NCBI GenBank assembly: GCA_947561395.2
Contig: OX387188.1
Span: forward strand, 38,125,942 to 38,189,941
Reading direction: 5' to 3'
Length of the DNA stretch: 64,000 nucleotides
Source of the DNA: Buxus sempervirens
Taxonomy: Eukaryota > Streptophyta > Magnoliopsida > Buxales > Buxaceae
The notes beneath the pieces were generated by a model, which searched no databases, was not told the origin of the DNA, and saw only the letters and a list, made by a program, of their open reading frames with translations. A program made the position numbers and the translations under genes. Below are positions 12,601 to 23,767 of this stretch, one piece after another. Position 1 is the stretch's first letter; each line of letters begins with the position of its first letter.

Positions 12601-14480
12601 AATTTTCCTCTGATCTACAATTCTGCACAACTAACATTTTAGACAGTTCAGAGCAGAAGATGCACTTCTGTTGAATGTAGCAGTATGGATATAAATCCAA
12701 TGCTTTGGCTATTAGTAAGTAATGAACTTTAGATCTTATTTCCTAAAAGCAAACATGTGCTAAAAATTGACCATTTGGTGAAACTTGAGGACAATTTGGA
12801 GGGTCTGAGCTCAGCAGGAAAAGAAAAACCAGCATATCACAGATTTAAGATAATGACTTAGAGCTATAAAGGGGGTCAGATTTAAATTAAGAGAATCTCT
12901 TTGTAGTGGCAAAGGAGGTGGGGTGAACTAGGTGATTTTAGGGTTAGCTCATGGATGGTAATGTATAGTGGAGGAAGCATAAACCCACAGTTGGGCATCT
13001 CATCTTAATCTTATTCTTTAAAATGATCAAGTAGGCATAATAGAAAGAAGACAAAGGGGTGGCCAACCTTTCCTTGTAAGGTGTCAACCTGTCAATTTTA
13101 AGCATCACTTTTGGAGGGTCTTTCCTCTCAAGTGAAGTTTCTGTTGAAGATATGATGCCAGTCCTTCACATATATAACCAAAAAAATAAAATCATTTCAC
13201 ACCCACACAGAGGACAGACAAAGACACATACTTGTGAATGTACATGTGAATTCATTTCTATAACTACACACATGAAAGAATATTCAGAGCATTTCTACCC
13301 TTTTTCATCTTTTTGGTTTTATATATGAATTGCAATCCAAAGATTAAAAAGAATTATAACCCATGATGAAGTTTGTTTTTCTACTTGCAAGTACTTTAGT
13401 AAACAGGGAAAATCATTTCAATTGCATCAGAAAAAGGGTGAAAATAAAAATCAAAAACAAAAAATAAAAAAGATGCAGAGCCTTTTCTCTTTTTCCTTTT
13501 TCGTACTTTTGTCTTTTTGATATATAGTGTCATATTCTGATTTTTTGAACTTGTCAACTGTTTGTCTATTAATCCCAAATTTTAATTATGAAAGTTATGT
13601 ATCATACCCATTATTCAACCTTTTTTCTATTTACAGAAGGAATAGTTCTAATTTAAACTCTATTTTATCTATTTTAAAATTCCAATGCTCAATTTGTTGT
13701 CTTTTTTAGACTTGCACTAATCAATGTTCAAGCATGGCTGACAATACAACATGAGTCATACATATATGATGTGCATGCATGTGTCTGCTGAACAAAGACA
13801 TACATTATATGATTATAGCTAATCCAAATCTTTAAATAAAATAAAATAAAATAAAAGTTCTAAATCTCGAACAACTTACAACTATACAATCATGGACTTG
13901 CTGGCTAAAAATGACACAAAATGGAATATCTAAGAAGGTGGTTAGAACTTGCTAAATAAAACACTTATATCAGAGTCAGTGCAATAAAAGCCGGCTCCAT
14001 CTTGGACAAGGCCGGCAAGATCACTCAGATTTAAACCATGTTGGCCAACCTGTATGCTGTGACAAACCTAGTGTATACATGAACTAACATCCAAACCCTT
14101 TTTTCATAGTAAAATAACAGAGCAACCCAAAACCCCAGATACCCTTATGAATAAAATAACCAGGGTAAAGTATTGGTACACTGTTTCAACTTCGAAGTTC
14201 CTAAACCAAATACCAACTTCAAAACTAAGAATTACAATGAACAAAAACATCAATAAAGAGCAAAAGGGTAAGCTTATATATATAAACTTGTACTACACTT
14301 GAACAAGGGAAGCAACATTTGATTTTGAATTTTTGGAAAATGGGGTTTTTTTCCTAGTATATAAAATAAATAGATACATGAATGAATGTGTGTATGTGTG
14401 CACACACGAATACAGAGATAAACACACAGAATCTGTGGAAAATTGGAGATTTTCACCTGGGTTAACAAGGAGTAGGACAA
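9600..14480. other. Intergenic, no gene recognised
   Basis: Only short random frames were seen on both strands. Contents I could identify are a long poly(T) run near 9978-9997, one TIR element (10657-11126), and AT-rich low-complexity sequence around 13200-14400 with AAAAT and CACA microrepeats. I see no RNA gene. Confidence 0.5.
10657..11126. mobile_element. Possible non-autonomous TIR transposon, about 470 bp
   Basis: The left end reads GGTGGATGTGTTTGACATTA then GGAATTGGGTT. The reverse complement of the right end reads GGTCCGATTGGTTCAACGAA then CCGGAATTGGAGTT. The ends are alignable but diverged. The interior has repeated GGAATTGGAATT-like words and a CCACCA-rich patch. No target-site duplication was seen, so this is a tentative call. 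Confidence 0.4.
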
Positions 14481-14509
14481 AGTAAGGAACAGCTAAACGG
14501 AGTTGGTGT

Positions 14510-14668
14510 GGCAGACGATGCAGTTATAGTTGGATGTTGCCACGTGTAGCATCCAACAGTGGATGCTGATTCAATGTGAAACGTCATTTCACATTAAAAG
14601 AATGTGAAGTGAGCAGTTGCTGTTTGATATTACGCGTGGCAACATCCAACGGTGCTGAATCGTCTGCC
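14510..14668. mobile_element. MITE (159 bp) carrying a G-box, upstream of the C2H2 gene
   Basis: The ends are GGCAGACGAT and ATCGTCTGCC. The arms stay complementary for about 45 bp through GTTGGATGTTGCCACG on the left and CGTGGCAACATCCAAC on the right. A central TTTCACATT / AATGTGAA pair extends the hairpin. CACGTG is present in the left arm near 14540. The element ends about 660 bp before the C2H2 start codon. No target duplication could be assigned. Confidence 0.75.
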
Positions 14669-14749
14669 GCCGGGTTTTAGTAGGGTCTTAATTCCTGGGG
14701 ATGAACAAATGGAGAATTGTGGGCCGTGGGATAAGGTGGCGTAGGATAC

Positions 14750-15330
14750 TCAGTTGAGTACACGTGCTGCCATCTTCGCTTTCCTCTTTTTATCTTTGCT
14801 TCCATGCATGGATTTCTCCTCCAAATATTGCACAAAATAGGAGAGAGAGAGACTTAACCTTTTTTTTTTTTAATTTTTCTCGTTGGCCTCTTCATCACCA
14901 TCATTAGCAAAAGCTCACAAACCCGTCTCTTCAAATTTGAGTTTTTTCTCTGCGAAATTTCAGCTCAACTACCAGAGAGAGAGAGAGAGAGAGTCACAGA
15001 AAAGACATCAAATTCAGTTGGTCTTCTTGTGCATCGGATCTTGTTCTTGCACAAGAAGAGTATGAAATCCCAGATGGGTTCTTTGAACAGTGGGAAAAAG
15101 CAAGAAAACCCACGATCCGATCGAGCTTGCTTTTCGGATTTGAACTTTTTGGGTTTGGTTTCTAGATCTGGGTTTTGCTAGATTCCTCTGTTTCTTTAGC
15201 ATTTGAGTTGCTTTGGCGGAATGCGATCGAGAATTGTAGCATTCTTGCAGTAGTAGTCACCTGATTCGAGCTTTCGTGGAGTTTATAATCTAGGTTTCTT
15301 TGCTGGGCTTCTTTGGTTTCTGTGTTATCA
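14750..15330 (+). promoter_or_regulatory. Promoter and 5'UTR of the C2H2 gene
   Basis: A second CACGTG lies at 14761-14766. Downstream is a purine/pyrimidine-rich leader with GA repeats (14841-14852, 14975-14992), typical of plant 5'UTRs. I place the transcription start loosely near 14800-14880. No intron is needed to reach the ATG at 15331. Confidence 0.45.
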
Positions 15331-17178
15331 ATGGAAGAAAATCAAGAACAGAAGCACGTCTGCAAGTTCTGTAAGAAGAGCTTCCGCTGTGGAAGGTCCT
15401 TGGGGGGGCACATGAGGTCTCACTTGACAATGAATTCAGCTGAAGCAGAGGAGAAGCTCAACAGAAACAGCTTCATGGGTTCTGAAGCCGGTGGTCATAC
15501 TAGTTATGGCCTAAGAGAGAACCCCAAGAAAACCTGGAGACTTTCAGATTCAAGAAGTGCTGGTCTAGAGCAAGACAAGGTATGTAAAGAATGTGGCAAA
15601 GGGTTTCAATCATGGAAAGCTCTCTTTGGACACATGAGATGTCACTCAGACCGGGAGAGGCTCTCCAATAGCCTGGGGGATGATTCATTGACTAGCTCGA
15701 ATCAGAAGCTAGTCATGGACAGCCAATCTGACAATGAGACTACGGCTCCAAGAAAACGCAGGAGATCCAAACGAAGGAGGCATAAGATTGCCACAACTTC
15801 TTCATCTTTCTCTGTAGTGAATGGTTCTTCATCTGTTTCTGAGATTGAGCAAGAACAAGAAGAGGTAGCTATGTGTTTGATGATGCTGTCTAGGGATGTG
15901 GGGTACTGGAGTGGGTTGAATTCAGTTGCAGACTCTTCTGATAATAATTCTTTTGTTTTAGAAACTAGATCCTCTGGTATGGATCAGGGAATTAATAAAA
16001 CAGAAAGTATTGATTTAGTCTGTAATGGTGGTGAGACAGTGAAGATTGAGAAACCAAGGGACAAGAATTTAGAATCTGGTATCCTGGATTCTGATGCTTT
16101 TCTGATTAAGAAGAAGATATATGAATTTGGTGTTTCTGATTCGCAATTTCTGAGGCATGGAGTCAAGAAAGTTGACTCAGAAGTTTCTATGGATGGATTT
16201 CCTGGGGGGGATGAACTTAAGAAGCCTAAACTGGATGATGAATCTGGGAATGATGTTTCAGTCGCTGAATCGGGGAAGTATTCACATATTAGATACAAAC
16301 CAACTGAAGCTGAATTGGGGAAGGACTCATTCACTGTATTTGATCAATCTGATTCGAGCTGCAGAAAGTACAATTCAACTAAGAGAATCATGGAGCTGGA
16401 TTATGACTCCAGATACAAAGTGTCAGATGCTGAAGTGGGGAAGGATTTGTATAATAGTTACAAATTCACTGAAGCCGAATTAGGGAAGGGCACAATCAAG
16501 GAAACTGAATTTGATCAAGCTGATTCAAGGTCAAAGAAGTATAAGCCAAGCAAAAGAACTAGGCGTGATGATTGGAATCCGGAATTAGAGGAAAATTCCA
16601 GCAAGAGAGCATGTGATGGTATTGATTCTCACTTATGTAAGGATGCTAGGAGGAAAAGCAAATTTGAGTGCACTACCTGCAACAAGATCTTCCATTCTTA
16701 CCAAGCTCTTGGGGGACACAGGGCAAGTCATAAAAAGATCAAAGGCTGCTTTGCATCGAGGATTGAGAGCAGTGAAAACAGTATTGAGACAGATATATCT
16801 CCTGATCCAACATCTGATAGGAAGCTTATCAAGGTTTGTGATAATGAGAACCAAACTGCTCACGAAATAGCCGGCCGTGTTGAGACAAGTTATGCACCAA
16901 AGAAGAATAAGGAGCATGAGTGTCCGATCTGCTTCAAGGTTTTTGCTTCAGGCCAAGCTTTGGGTGGCCACAAGAGGTCCCATTTGGTTGGAGGCTCCGA
17001 AGCTGGAGGCGAACAGACCATTGTAATTCAGAAACAACTTCCTGAGATTAATGATCTACTTGACCTTAACCTCCCCGCTGCTATCGAGGAGGAGACTGAT
17101 GGTCATGTGGGGTTTAAGCCATGGTGGGTTGGAAGCAGCCATGAGAGTGAGCCGCTGGTGGGTTTGATCTCTAACTGA
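15331..17178 (+). CDS. C2H2 zinc-finger repressor, ZAT1/4/9-like, EAR motif
   Basis: A single exon of 615 residues. The start is ATG at 15331 (MEENQEQKHVCKFC); the open frame extends six codons upstream without an ATG. Four C2H2 fingers lie at residues 11-31 (CKFCKKSFRCGRSLGGHMRSH without its last base pair of the zinc set changed), 85-105, 447-467 and 531-551. The last two carry the plant-specific QALGGH core. A basic nuclear signal PRKRRRSKRRRHK is at 140-152, an L-box-like EVAMCLMMLSRD at 178-189, and a DLNLP EAR repression motif at 578-582. It is expected to bind DNA in the nucleus and repress transcription, often in stress responses in this family. The linker between fingers 2 and 3 is unusually long and carries a repeated YK-TEAELGKD module. 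The exact ZAT orthologue is not resolved. Confidence 0.92.
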   Translation: MEENQEQKHVCKFCKKSFRCGRSLGGHMRSHLTMNSAEAEEKLNRNSFMGSEAGGHTSYGLRENPKKTWRLSDSRSAGLEQDKVCKECGKGFQSWKALFGHMRCHSDRERLSNSLGDDSLTSSNQKLVMDSQSDNETTAPRKRRRSKRRRHKIATTSSSFSVVNGSSSVSEIEQEQEEVAMCLMMLSRDVGYWSGLNSVADSSDNNSFVLETRSSGMDQGINKTESIDLVCNGGETVKIEKPRDKNLESGILDSDAFLIKKKIYEFGVSDSQFLRHGVKKVDSEVSMDGFPGGDELKKPKLDDESGNDVSVAESGKYSHIRYKPTEAELGKDSFTVFDQSDSSCRKYNSTKRIMELDYDSRYKVSDAEVGKDLYNSYKFTEAELGKGTIKETEFDQADSRSKKYKPSKRTRRDDWNPELEENSSKRACDGIDSHLCKDARRKSKFECTTCNKIFHSYQALGGHRASHKKIKGCFASRIESSENSIETDISPDPTSDRKLIKVCDNENQTAHEIAGRVETSYAPKKNKEHECPICFKVFASGQALGGHKRSHLVGGSEAGGEQTIVIQKQLPEINDLLDLNLPAAIEEETDGHVGFKPWWVGSSHESEPLVGLISN

Positions 17179-17560
17179 GAAGCACAAGTTCCTGGCCATG
17201 GTTCCATGAAGATGCAAGAGTGTACAGACAAGTTGCTGAATATTGTTTCATTAATTCTTTACAGATTCAAGGGTATGCCATACCGGGTTAAGATCTACAT
17301 TTGCTGCTTATTGCCTTTAAATAGCAATTTTTTCTTTTTCCGCCCTTTGTCCTCGCATCCTTTTTTATATTTTCTTTTCTGATAGTATATCTTGCTTGAT
17401 GCAAACTTCAATATCGTTGATCTGTTTCATCTTGAAACTTAAATCATTGTACTGAAATTTCTTTTTCTTCTAATAGACCTTTCAATTCTGAAACTCTGCA
17501 TTCATTTTAAAACATGCCATTGTCAAACTTGTATATCTGGAACACTTGAACATACTCACG
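17179..17560 (+). other. 3'UTR of the C2H2 gene
   Basis: T-rich non-coding sequence after the stop. The transcript end is not fixed. Confidence 0.4.
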
Positions 17561-19840
17561 CTCTTTGGCTAGTCCACAAACTTGTTAATATAGAGATGGT
17601 CTATAACAGTTGTTAATACTAAAGACTGAAGAGAGTGTTAATTGAACAAGTAGCTGAGATCTCATCAGGAACTATGGCCTCAATTTGCATTCATCAGAAT
17701 TTATTGGTTTTAGTTGAATATCACTTCATTCAATCTTTTCCCATTCAAAACTCTTGAACACGCTGAATCTAGCATCATTCTCTCCAGGAAGATGTTTTTT
17801 ATGGGTTTAAGCTATTTTTTATTTCCCTTTTTCGATCACACAGTGGAATGCAACTGGATGGTTTTGCTTCTTCTGGATCAAATTTGAGGCTTCTATCTTT
17901 TAATCTTGTAAGAACCCAAGACAAAACAAATAATGAAGCACATTATGTTAGTTTTGATGGCCTACCAAAGGTCATCTTGATGATCTTAATACCCAGATTG
18001 GGTTTCTCTGGATCCATCAAAACATAAGGGACTATAGTGCGGCCAAATTTGTATTGGAAATCACACAGAGTTTGAAGGGTGCAGGAACCCAGAATCCTTA
18101 ATGGGTTAGGAACCCAAATATGTGTGTGAGCGTTTTTGTATTCGTCCCGGCTGTCATTCTGTGCAACCTTAAAGGAGATCCCTATCAAACTAGAGATTAC
18201 CAGGGAGTGCAAAGAGGAGATTTCTCACCATGTCATCTTTGGTTATGTCATCTGTTTTGTATGCGGTAGATGTAAGATCCTGATTTTATTATTGGTATCA
18301 ACAGCCACTTAAAGTTAACATGCTGTACTTCTATAAGGAGCATTCTCTTTGGTTAATTAAATTTTGTTGGTATTGAGAGAAATTACTTAGTAGTTGGGCA
18401 ACTTTGATTACTTTTCTCTTTTCTCTCTTGAGTGAAGGTTGAACTCCGGAAAACTAGATAATAGGGTTCTGAAGTCATGAGGAAGCACCCTGGGAACATT
18501 TTATATTATACAAAGTGACATGTAAATTCTAGGTGGTTGTTTAGTCACCTACCACAGAGCTTGACATCCCATCTCATTTGCACTGCTTTGTGCCCTTTTA
18601 TTTACTTCCTTTAACCAAGTAGAGTATGATTATTCTGTTTATCCCAAGACCTATTACTGTTCTGCAATCATCAAAGTTCATTCAAGTTCAAGTATGTTAG
18701 AGCAAGGTTCACTCAACTGAAAAGAGCTTGAGTGACTTCAGAACATCAGGCCTAGAGCTATGCCTCTTCATGAGGAAATTGGCTTGATCTGGCATGAATT
18801 CCCACAATGCTAAAGTGAATTCAATCACTCCCATTGATTAGATTATTAATTCTCTGTTCTCTTTGAGATTCAGACTTTAATTTGTGCAGTGTTTAATGCT
18901 CCTTTCATGACCATAAGCCATAGCACAAGGAACTTGTGAACTAGCTGCAACAAGGGGTAAGCCTATTTCTGTGAAATAAAGGAAATGGTCCTACTTATCC
19001 TCCTTTTTCAATTTCTTTTTTTTTTCTGTTCCCTTTTGTAAAATTTTAGCAGCTTGCACTTCCTTGTCAACAAAGTAGAAAGAGTTTGTCATTTAGGGCA
19101 GAGGGTTATTTTGGTAAATAAATTCAGTCACAAGTGTATATGTACGGGTTTGGGTCTGTATCCTGTGTTTCCATGGTACTGCATAACAGCGTGTTTCAAC
19201 CAACCAGGAATTGCCACTTCAGCAAGTGTGTTGCATCATACTGTGCTTAGTAACACCTCATCATTTTGAGCTCTCAGGTAGCAATTTTTGGATAAGTATC
19301 TCTCAAGTTGTTGTAAGCTGTTAGTTGATCTCAAACCAATAGAAAAATGACAACTCAACCATATGTGGGGAATAAATTTTTTTTTATAATTTTGATGAAG
19401 AAACAAAAATCATGCCACGGTGGAAAGGATCCCATGAAAAATTGGTTTGAAATACAAAATAAAATAAATTGCGCGAGGAGATCTGGGTGCTTTGACTATT
19501 TCGCTGCAACCGGGTAGTCCGGGATGCACCTGATCCGCTCTCCCAACGGTTTTAGTTACTGAAGCTAGTACCGGTCGTTATGGATATTCTTCCTTCTGTC
19601 GTTTTGCAGCGTGTCAGTACAAAAATCCAACCGTGAGTCAGCAAAAGAAAGGAGGGAAGCCAAATATGATCCAGTATTAAAGCAGTGCACCATATAATTC
19701 TGTCGCTCAAATGAACATTGGAAAAGATAACAACGTGGAAGATCGAATGGTCGCAGCCATCGGAACAGGTGACAGTCCTTTGATAATGACAGCATTGACT
19801 TGCCTTTTTCAATATATAAAATAGTAAAAATGGCAAAAAA
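17560..19840. other. Intergenic, nothing recognised
   Basis: Only short frames in all phases, with no family I recognise and no tRNA-like fold. It holds ordinary AT-rich plant spacer up to the TIR element at 19849. Confidence 0.45.
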
Positions 19841-19848
19841 ATATATAG

Positions 19849-20289
19849 AGTAAATTACATTTAGCTCTCTTGTGGTTTGTGACAACTGCAAATACCTATC
19901 CTGAAGTTTCTGAAATAACACTTACCTCCCTATTAAACTTATAAAATGTAATTTGACTATTTTACCCTTTTATCAATTATTTATTTAAAATAAGAAAATC
20001 TTAGAAGTTAAAATAATAAAATGACCCATGATTTCTAAATGGATTATTAAAATTTTTAAGCTTTTAAAAATTTATTTTTTATTATAAAAATTTCAAAAGC
20101 TTACACTTTTAGTACTTAAAGAAGGGTAAAATTGTTAAAACATATTCATATTTTAATAAAATTTGTATAAAAAGAAGGAATATGAAGTAGACAATTAAAA
20201 TAGAAGAGAAGTAAATGTTATTTCAAAAACCTCAAGGAAGATATCTGTTGTTGTCATAAACAAGAAGCAAGGTAAGTATAAATTTCTAA
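19849..20289. mobile_element. Non-autonomous TIR element, about 440 bp
   Basis: The left arm (AGTAAATTACATTTAGCTCT, then GTTTGTGACAACTGCAAATA, then TGAAATAACACTTACCTCCC) matches the reverse complement of the right arm (AGAAATTTATACTTACCTTG, then GTTTATGACAACAACAGATA, then TGAAATAACATTTACTTCTC). The arms are about 95 bp and the core is AT-rich. It resembles a widespread plant repeat starting GGTAAATTACACTTAGCC. No coding capacity. Confidence 0.7.
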
Positions 20290-20419
20290 AAAATATAAGA
20301 TAACAAATAAAATATTATTTAAACAACTTGATTATAGATAATAATCATATTATATAATCCAGTACGAGTTCTTTTGGGTTGGATCATAAGATTTGACCCA
20401 AACTACCAACATAGAAATT

Positions 20420-21450
20420 CTCATATAGTATTGAGAATTAATGATATTTTTTTTAAATAATTAGAAATCAGTGTCATTTTACTGTTCATAGAGAATTTCT
20501 TCCGGCAATGCCCTCAAAAGGCTTTAAAAACCTTTTCACTCATTTAGGTACAAGTAGGGCTGCAACTCGGTGTAGTTTGGTTCGGGTTGGCCTCAACCCA
20601 ATACCAAACCAAGATTACTGATTGTCGGTCCAAAACTGAACCGAATCGATCTCGGAACCAAAATACATAAGCCGAAAACCGAACCGATTATTTAAAGAAA
20701 ACCCGTAACCCAACCCAAACCGAACCGAATTGCAAAATTCGGTTCGGTTTGAGTCATTTTCCTATACTTAAAACCTGTTATTAAGAGAGAGATTTCCATT
20801 TTTGCTAAAAAAAATTTAAAGAATACACATCAAATTTAAAGGATCATCACTTACATGTGGTTTATTCTTCTAAGTAGTTCACATGCATACATAAAATGGA
20901 GCAAAGAGCTTAGAATCCCAAGTCATATATTAATTGTTTTGGATCACACTTTTGAGCTTAGAATCAATTTAATAATTAACTATAAAGATTTATAAAATAA
21001 TAATCTTATTCATTATTTTATAACTTATAATTTATAATTTATATTTTATTATTACAACTTTATCTATTGTATATTTTATATATATTATTATATTTCGGTT
21101 TGGTTCGGTTCGGTTTTACACTTGAGAAATTCAGTTTGGTTTTTGGTTCGGTTCGGTTAACCCAAGCATTTAACCCAAAACCGAACCAAACAAATTTGGT
21201 TCTATATCTTTAAAACCAAAACCTACCCAAAGACTATATGACTCAAACCAAACCGATCCAAAGTCGGGTTGGACCGGTTTGGTTTGGTTTAACCAACCCA
21301 AGTTATAGCCCTAGGTACAAGTGAGGTTTGCAAGTCTTTTCGAGGGTATTTTTGGAAGAAATTTTTCATGATAGTAAAATAACACTGACTTTCAATTATT
21401 TGAAAAAAGTATCACTAATTCCCAATTTTCAAGAATTGGCCGATTGAATT
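20420..21450. mobile_element. Family-1 MITE split by a hAT-type MITE
   Basis: The two arms of a family-1 MITE (compare 3879-4122) flank a later insertion. The right arm 21330-21450 ends AATTCTTG inverted with ATTCAATCGGCC. The left arm 20424-20530 matches it from the GTGATA/TTTCAAATAATT part inwards, but its outer tip is missing or diverged. Without the insert the element would be about 270 bp. Confidence 0.75.
20555..21313. mobile_element. hAT-superfamily MITE with 8-bp target duplication
   Basis: The ends are TAGGGCTGCAACTCGG and CCAAGTTATAGCCCTA, an imperfect inverted pair. The element is 759 bp and flanked by a perfect 8-bp duplication GGTACAAG (20547-20554 and 21314-21321), the hallmark of hAT transposition. 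The interior is rich in CGGTTCGGTTTGG-type words and their complements near both ends, with an AT-rich centre. There is no transposase frame. A probable truncated relative is at 47833-47945. Confidence 0.88.
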
Positions 21451-22229
21451 TGAATTATTTTAAAAAAGTATCACTAAAAACTAATTTTTCCTAAAAAGAA
21501 TGCTTTAATAAGCCATAAATTAAAATTAAGTGTTCAACTGAGCAATCCCAAATGCAACCTAAAGCTATTTTGGAAAAGTACGTTTTTTATGAGACTTATG
21601 TTTTCCTATTAACCAAATATATGAATTTGTTTTACAATCTAAAGAAAAATTAGCTAATTTGTCTACCCTAGTATTATCTTCTTTGTGTATTTTAGAATAT
21701 TTATCGTGCTGAAAGAGTCCATCAAATATTTTCACTTTATTTTAGTCCTGCAATAAAGTGAAATGAGCTAGTGTTAAATTTGTATTAGGTTTATCATTTT
21801 CAAATAATACCTTGTTCTTTGTGTCCCAAACTACCTAACTCAAATTAGCCCATGCCACCACATCTTATAGCCTTGTTCATCATTTTCTTTATTTCCATTC
21901 AACAATATTTGAAATATGGAAAATTAATTTTTTAGTGATACTTTCTAAAAATAATCAAAGTTTAGTCAGCAATGTTTTGGGTTTTAACTTTTATGTATCT
22001 TTATCAAACTAATTAAATTTTAGTGATATTTTTACTATTACAATCAAACTCTTCTAAGAGTAACCTTATACCACTCAATCAAATGACTTGTACAAATTAA
22101 TAAAATGATTTGTACAAATTAGTACACAATGGTGATGGAAGGTACAAGTTATTTTGTTGTGTGGTATGAAAGCATTCTTGGAAAAAAATTATTTTCTAAT
22201 GGTAAATGTCACTAAAATTTAATTATTTA

Positions 22230-22330
22230 CATAGTTACACCTTTACTTATCAACTTAAGCTTTTTGGTGCAATAGTTGTCTAACATGGTATCAAAACAGG
22301 AGGTCTTGTATTCAACTCCTAAGGGCGAGT
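22230..22330 (+). repeat. Dispersed repeat with tRNA-promoter-like words
   Basis: The stretch reads TTATCAACTTAAGC, then TAACATGGTATCAAAACAGG, then AGGTCTTGTATTCAACTCC. This phrase is common in plant repeats. It could come from a tRNA-derived SINE or from the edge of an old LTR element primed by initiator tRNA-Met. I cannot separate these, and no element around it is complete. Confidence 0.35.
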
Positions 22331-23509
22331 TGTCATGACATTTATTTGTAATTAGGGTGTATGTACATTATATTTGTCCTCACCATGTATGTTCTCTTGC
22401 GAATTCGCACGTGCATGAAGTGTTGAAATATTGTATTCGGGTCTTCTTATATACATAGTTACAATTTCACTTTTAGGTGCAAACGGTTGTTTAACACATT
22501 TGTTCTTGGATCCAACAAGAGGACTTTTTCCAGAAGGCATTGGAGATTAAGGCCCAAGCTTTTTTTAGCCCGGCCAGTATTAACCCTCAATGAGGTTTGG
22601 GCTTACACATTTTGACCCGACCAAATAGTATGAGTGAGGTGTCCTCTCTTTGATGGACTTGTGTTGGAGAAAATCTCTCCACATTTCTTTCAAGGTTATC
22701 CTTGACACTTCTATGACCAAAAGGATAAATCAAGATAACTCTCTGTGGCTTGCTTTGGATGCTTAGCCGTCCAACCAATGAGTTTCTTCCTTATCTTGGT
22801 CATAAGATCAGTAAGATGCATGGGACATTTTTGGACAGCCATTAATGTTGGGACTAACGATCAGATCTAAACCTTTTGTGATTAATTTTATGCCCAGTCA
22901 CATTATTGCAAACTCATTGATGATTCTATTTTGTTGGCCTCTTTTTGGTTGTACCAAAATAGTTAGATTCTCGGCATACACAAGTGGATATGGGTTTACT
23001 TCGCCGACTCACTTTGATACCACACATCTACATCCTTTGCTGTCAACTTAGCAGATTCCCCGAGATGGCTGAATGAAACCTAAGAGGCCTTGAGGGAATT
23101 TTCAACCATCCACCATAGGACGAACACTTTGTTCCAATTTTTGGTGGTTAATTCTATGCCAGTCATATTGCAGAACTTATTGGTAATTCCAACCATTATG
23201 ATGGCCCAAGCCTTATTGGTTCTTCCAAAACAATCAGATCATCAGCAGCATACGTGAGGTGGCATATGGGATTTGAAATGGCCTACTGTACGCCTTTAAC
23301 TGTAGCTGTCGGTGCAGTGTGTCTCAAATGCTGACACATGGTGCATCCAATGGTTGCAATGTTTTTGTTTTTGAAAATGTAAAGAAATATTTTTTTGGTT
23401 GAAAAATGTCTAATCGCGTGTGATGCTTGAGCATCTCATTTACATTGCATGGATAGAGTAAATGGCGACAGACGATATCATCTCAGTGTACGGGTTTACT
23501 ATGCCGACT

Positions 23510-23640
23510 TTTTTTTTTGGATGGGCATCGTCTGCAGCCACTCACATGAGTGGGGGTGGGCCCCCCAAATGAATTGTGGGACCCCCCTATGCATGTAAGA
23601 GGCTGTATGCAGCCTCCGCTGCGGAGGATGCAAGTCCCTT
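23510..23640 (-). mobile_element. Short poly(T)-headed insertion inside a LINE fragment
   Basis: The neighbouring LINE copy reads CGCCGACTCACTTTGATACCA without a break. Here the same text is split between TGCCGACT (about 23509) and TTGATACCA (about 23641) by about 130 bp that starts with a T run. That is what an antisense insertion with a poly(A) tail would look like, probably a SINE. The insert contains GC-rich words (GTGGGCCCCCC) unlike its surroundings. Confidence 0.5.
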
Positions 23641-23660
23641 TTTGATACCACATATCTGCG

Positions 23661-23767
23661 CCCTTTGTCAACTTTTTTTTTTTGGGTGAAACGTCCTTTG
23701 TCAAGTTGACGTCCTTCGTCAACCTTTTTTTTATTTTGTTTTTTTGGTAGAAAGCCTTTGTCAACTT
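23661..23767. repeat. Four copies of a CCTTTGTCAACTT motif around poly(T) inserts
   Basis: Motif copies lie at 23661-23674, 23694-23707, 23712-23725 and 23754-23767 (one with CTTCGTC). Two of the spaces between them begin with a T run followed by GGGTGAAACG or GGTAGAAAG. The picture fits repeated tiny retro-insertions, each duplicating its target. Confidence 0.5.

Noticed and set aside
15984-16334. Antisense 116-codon frame in the C2H2 gene
   Set aside because: Shadow of the coding strand; no independent signals.
22280-22292. TGGTATCA word, like a primer-binding site for initiator tRNA-Met
   Set aside because: No LTR pair, polypurine tract or gag/pol text nearby; it also fits a tRNA-derived SINE. 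A similar word at 50449 has the same problem.
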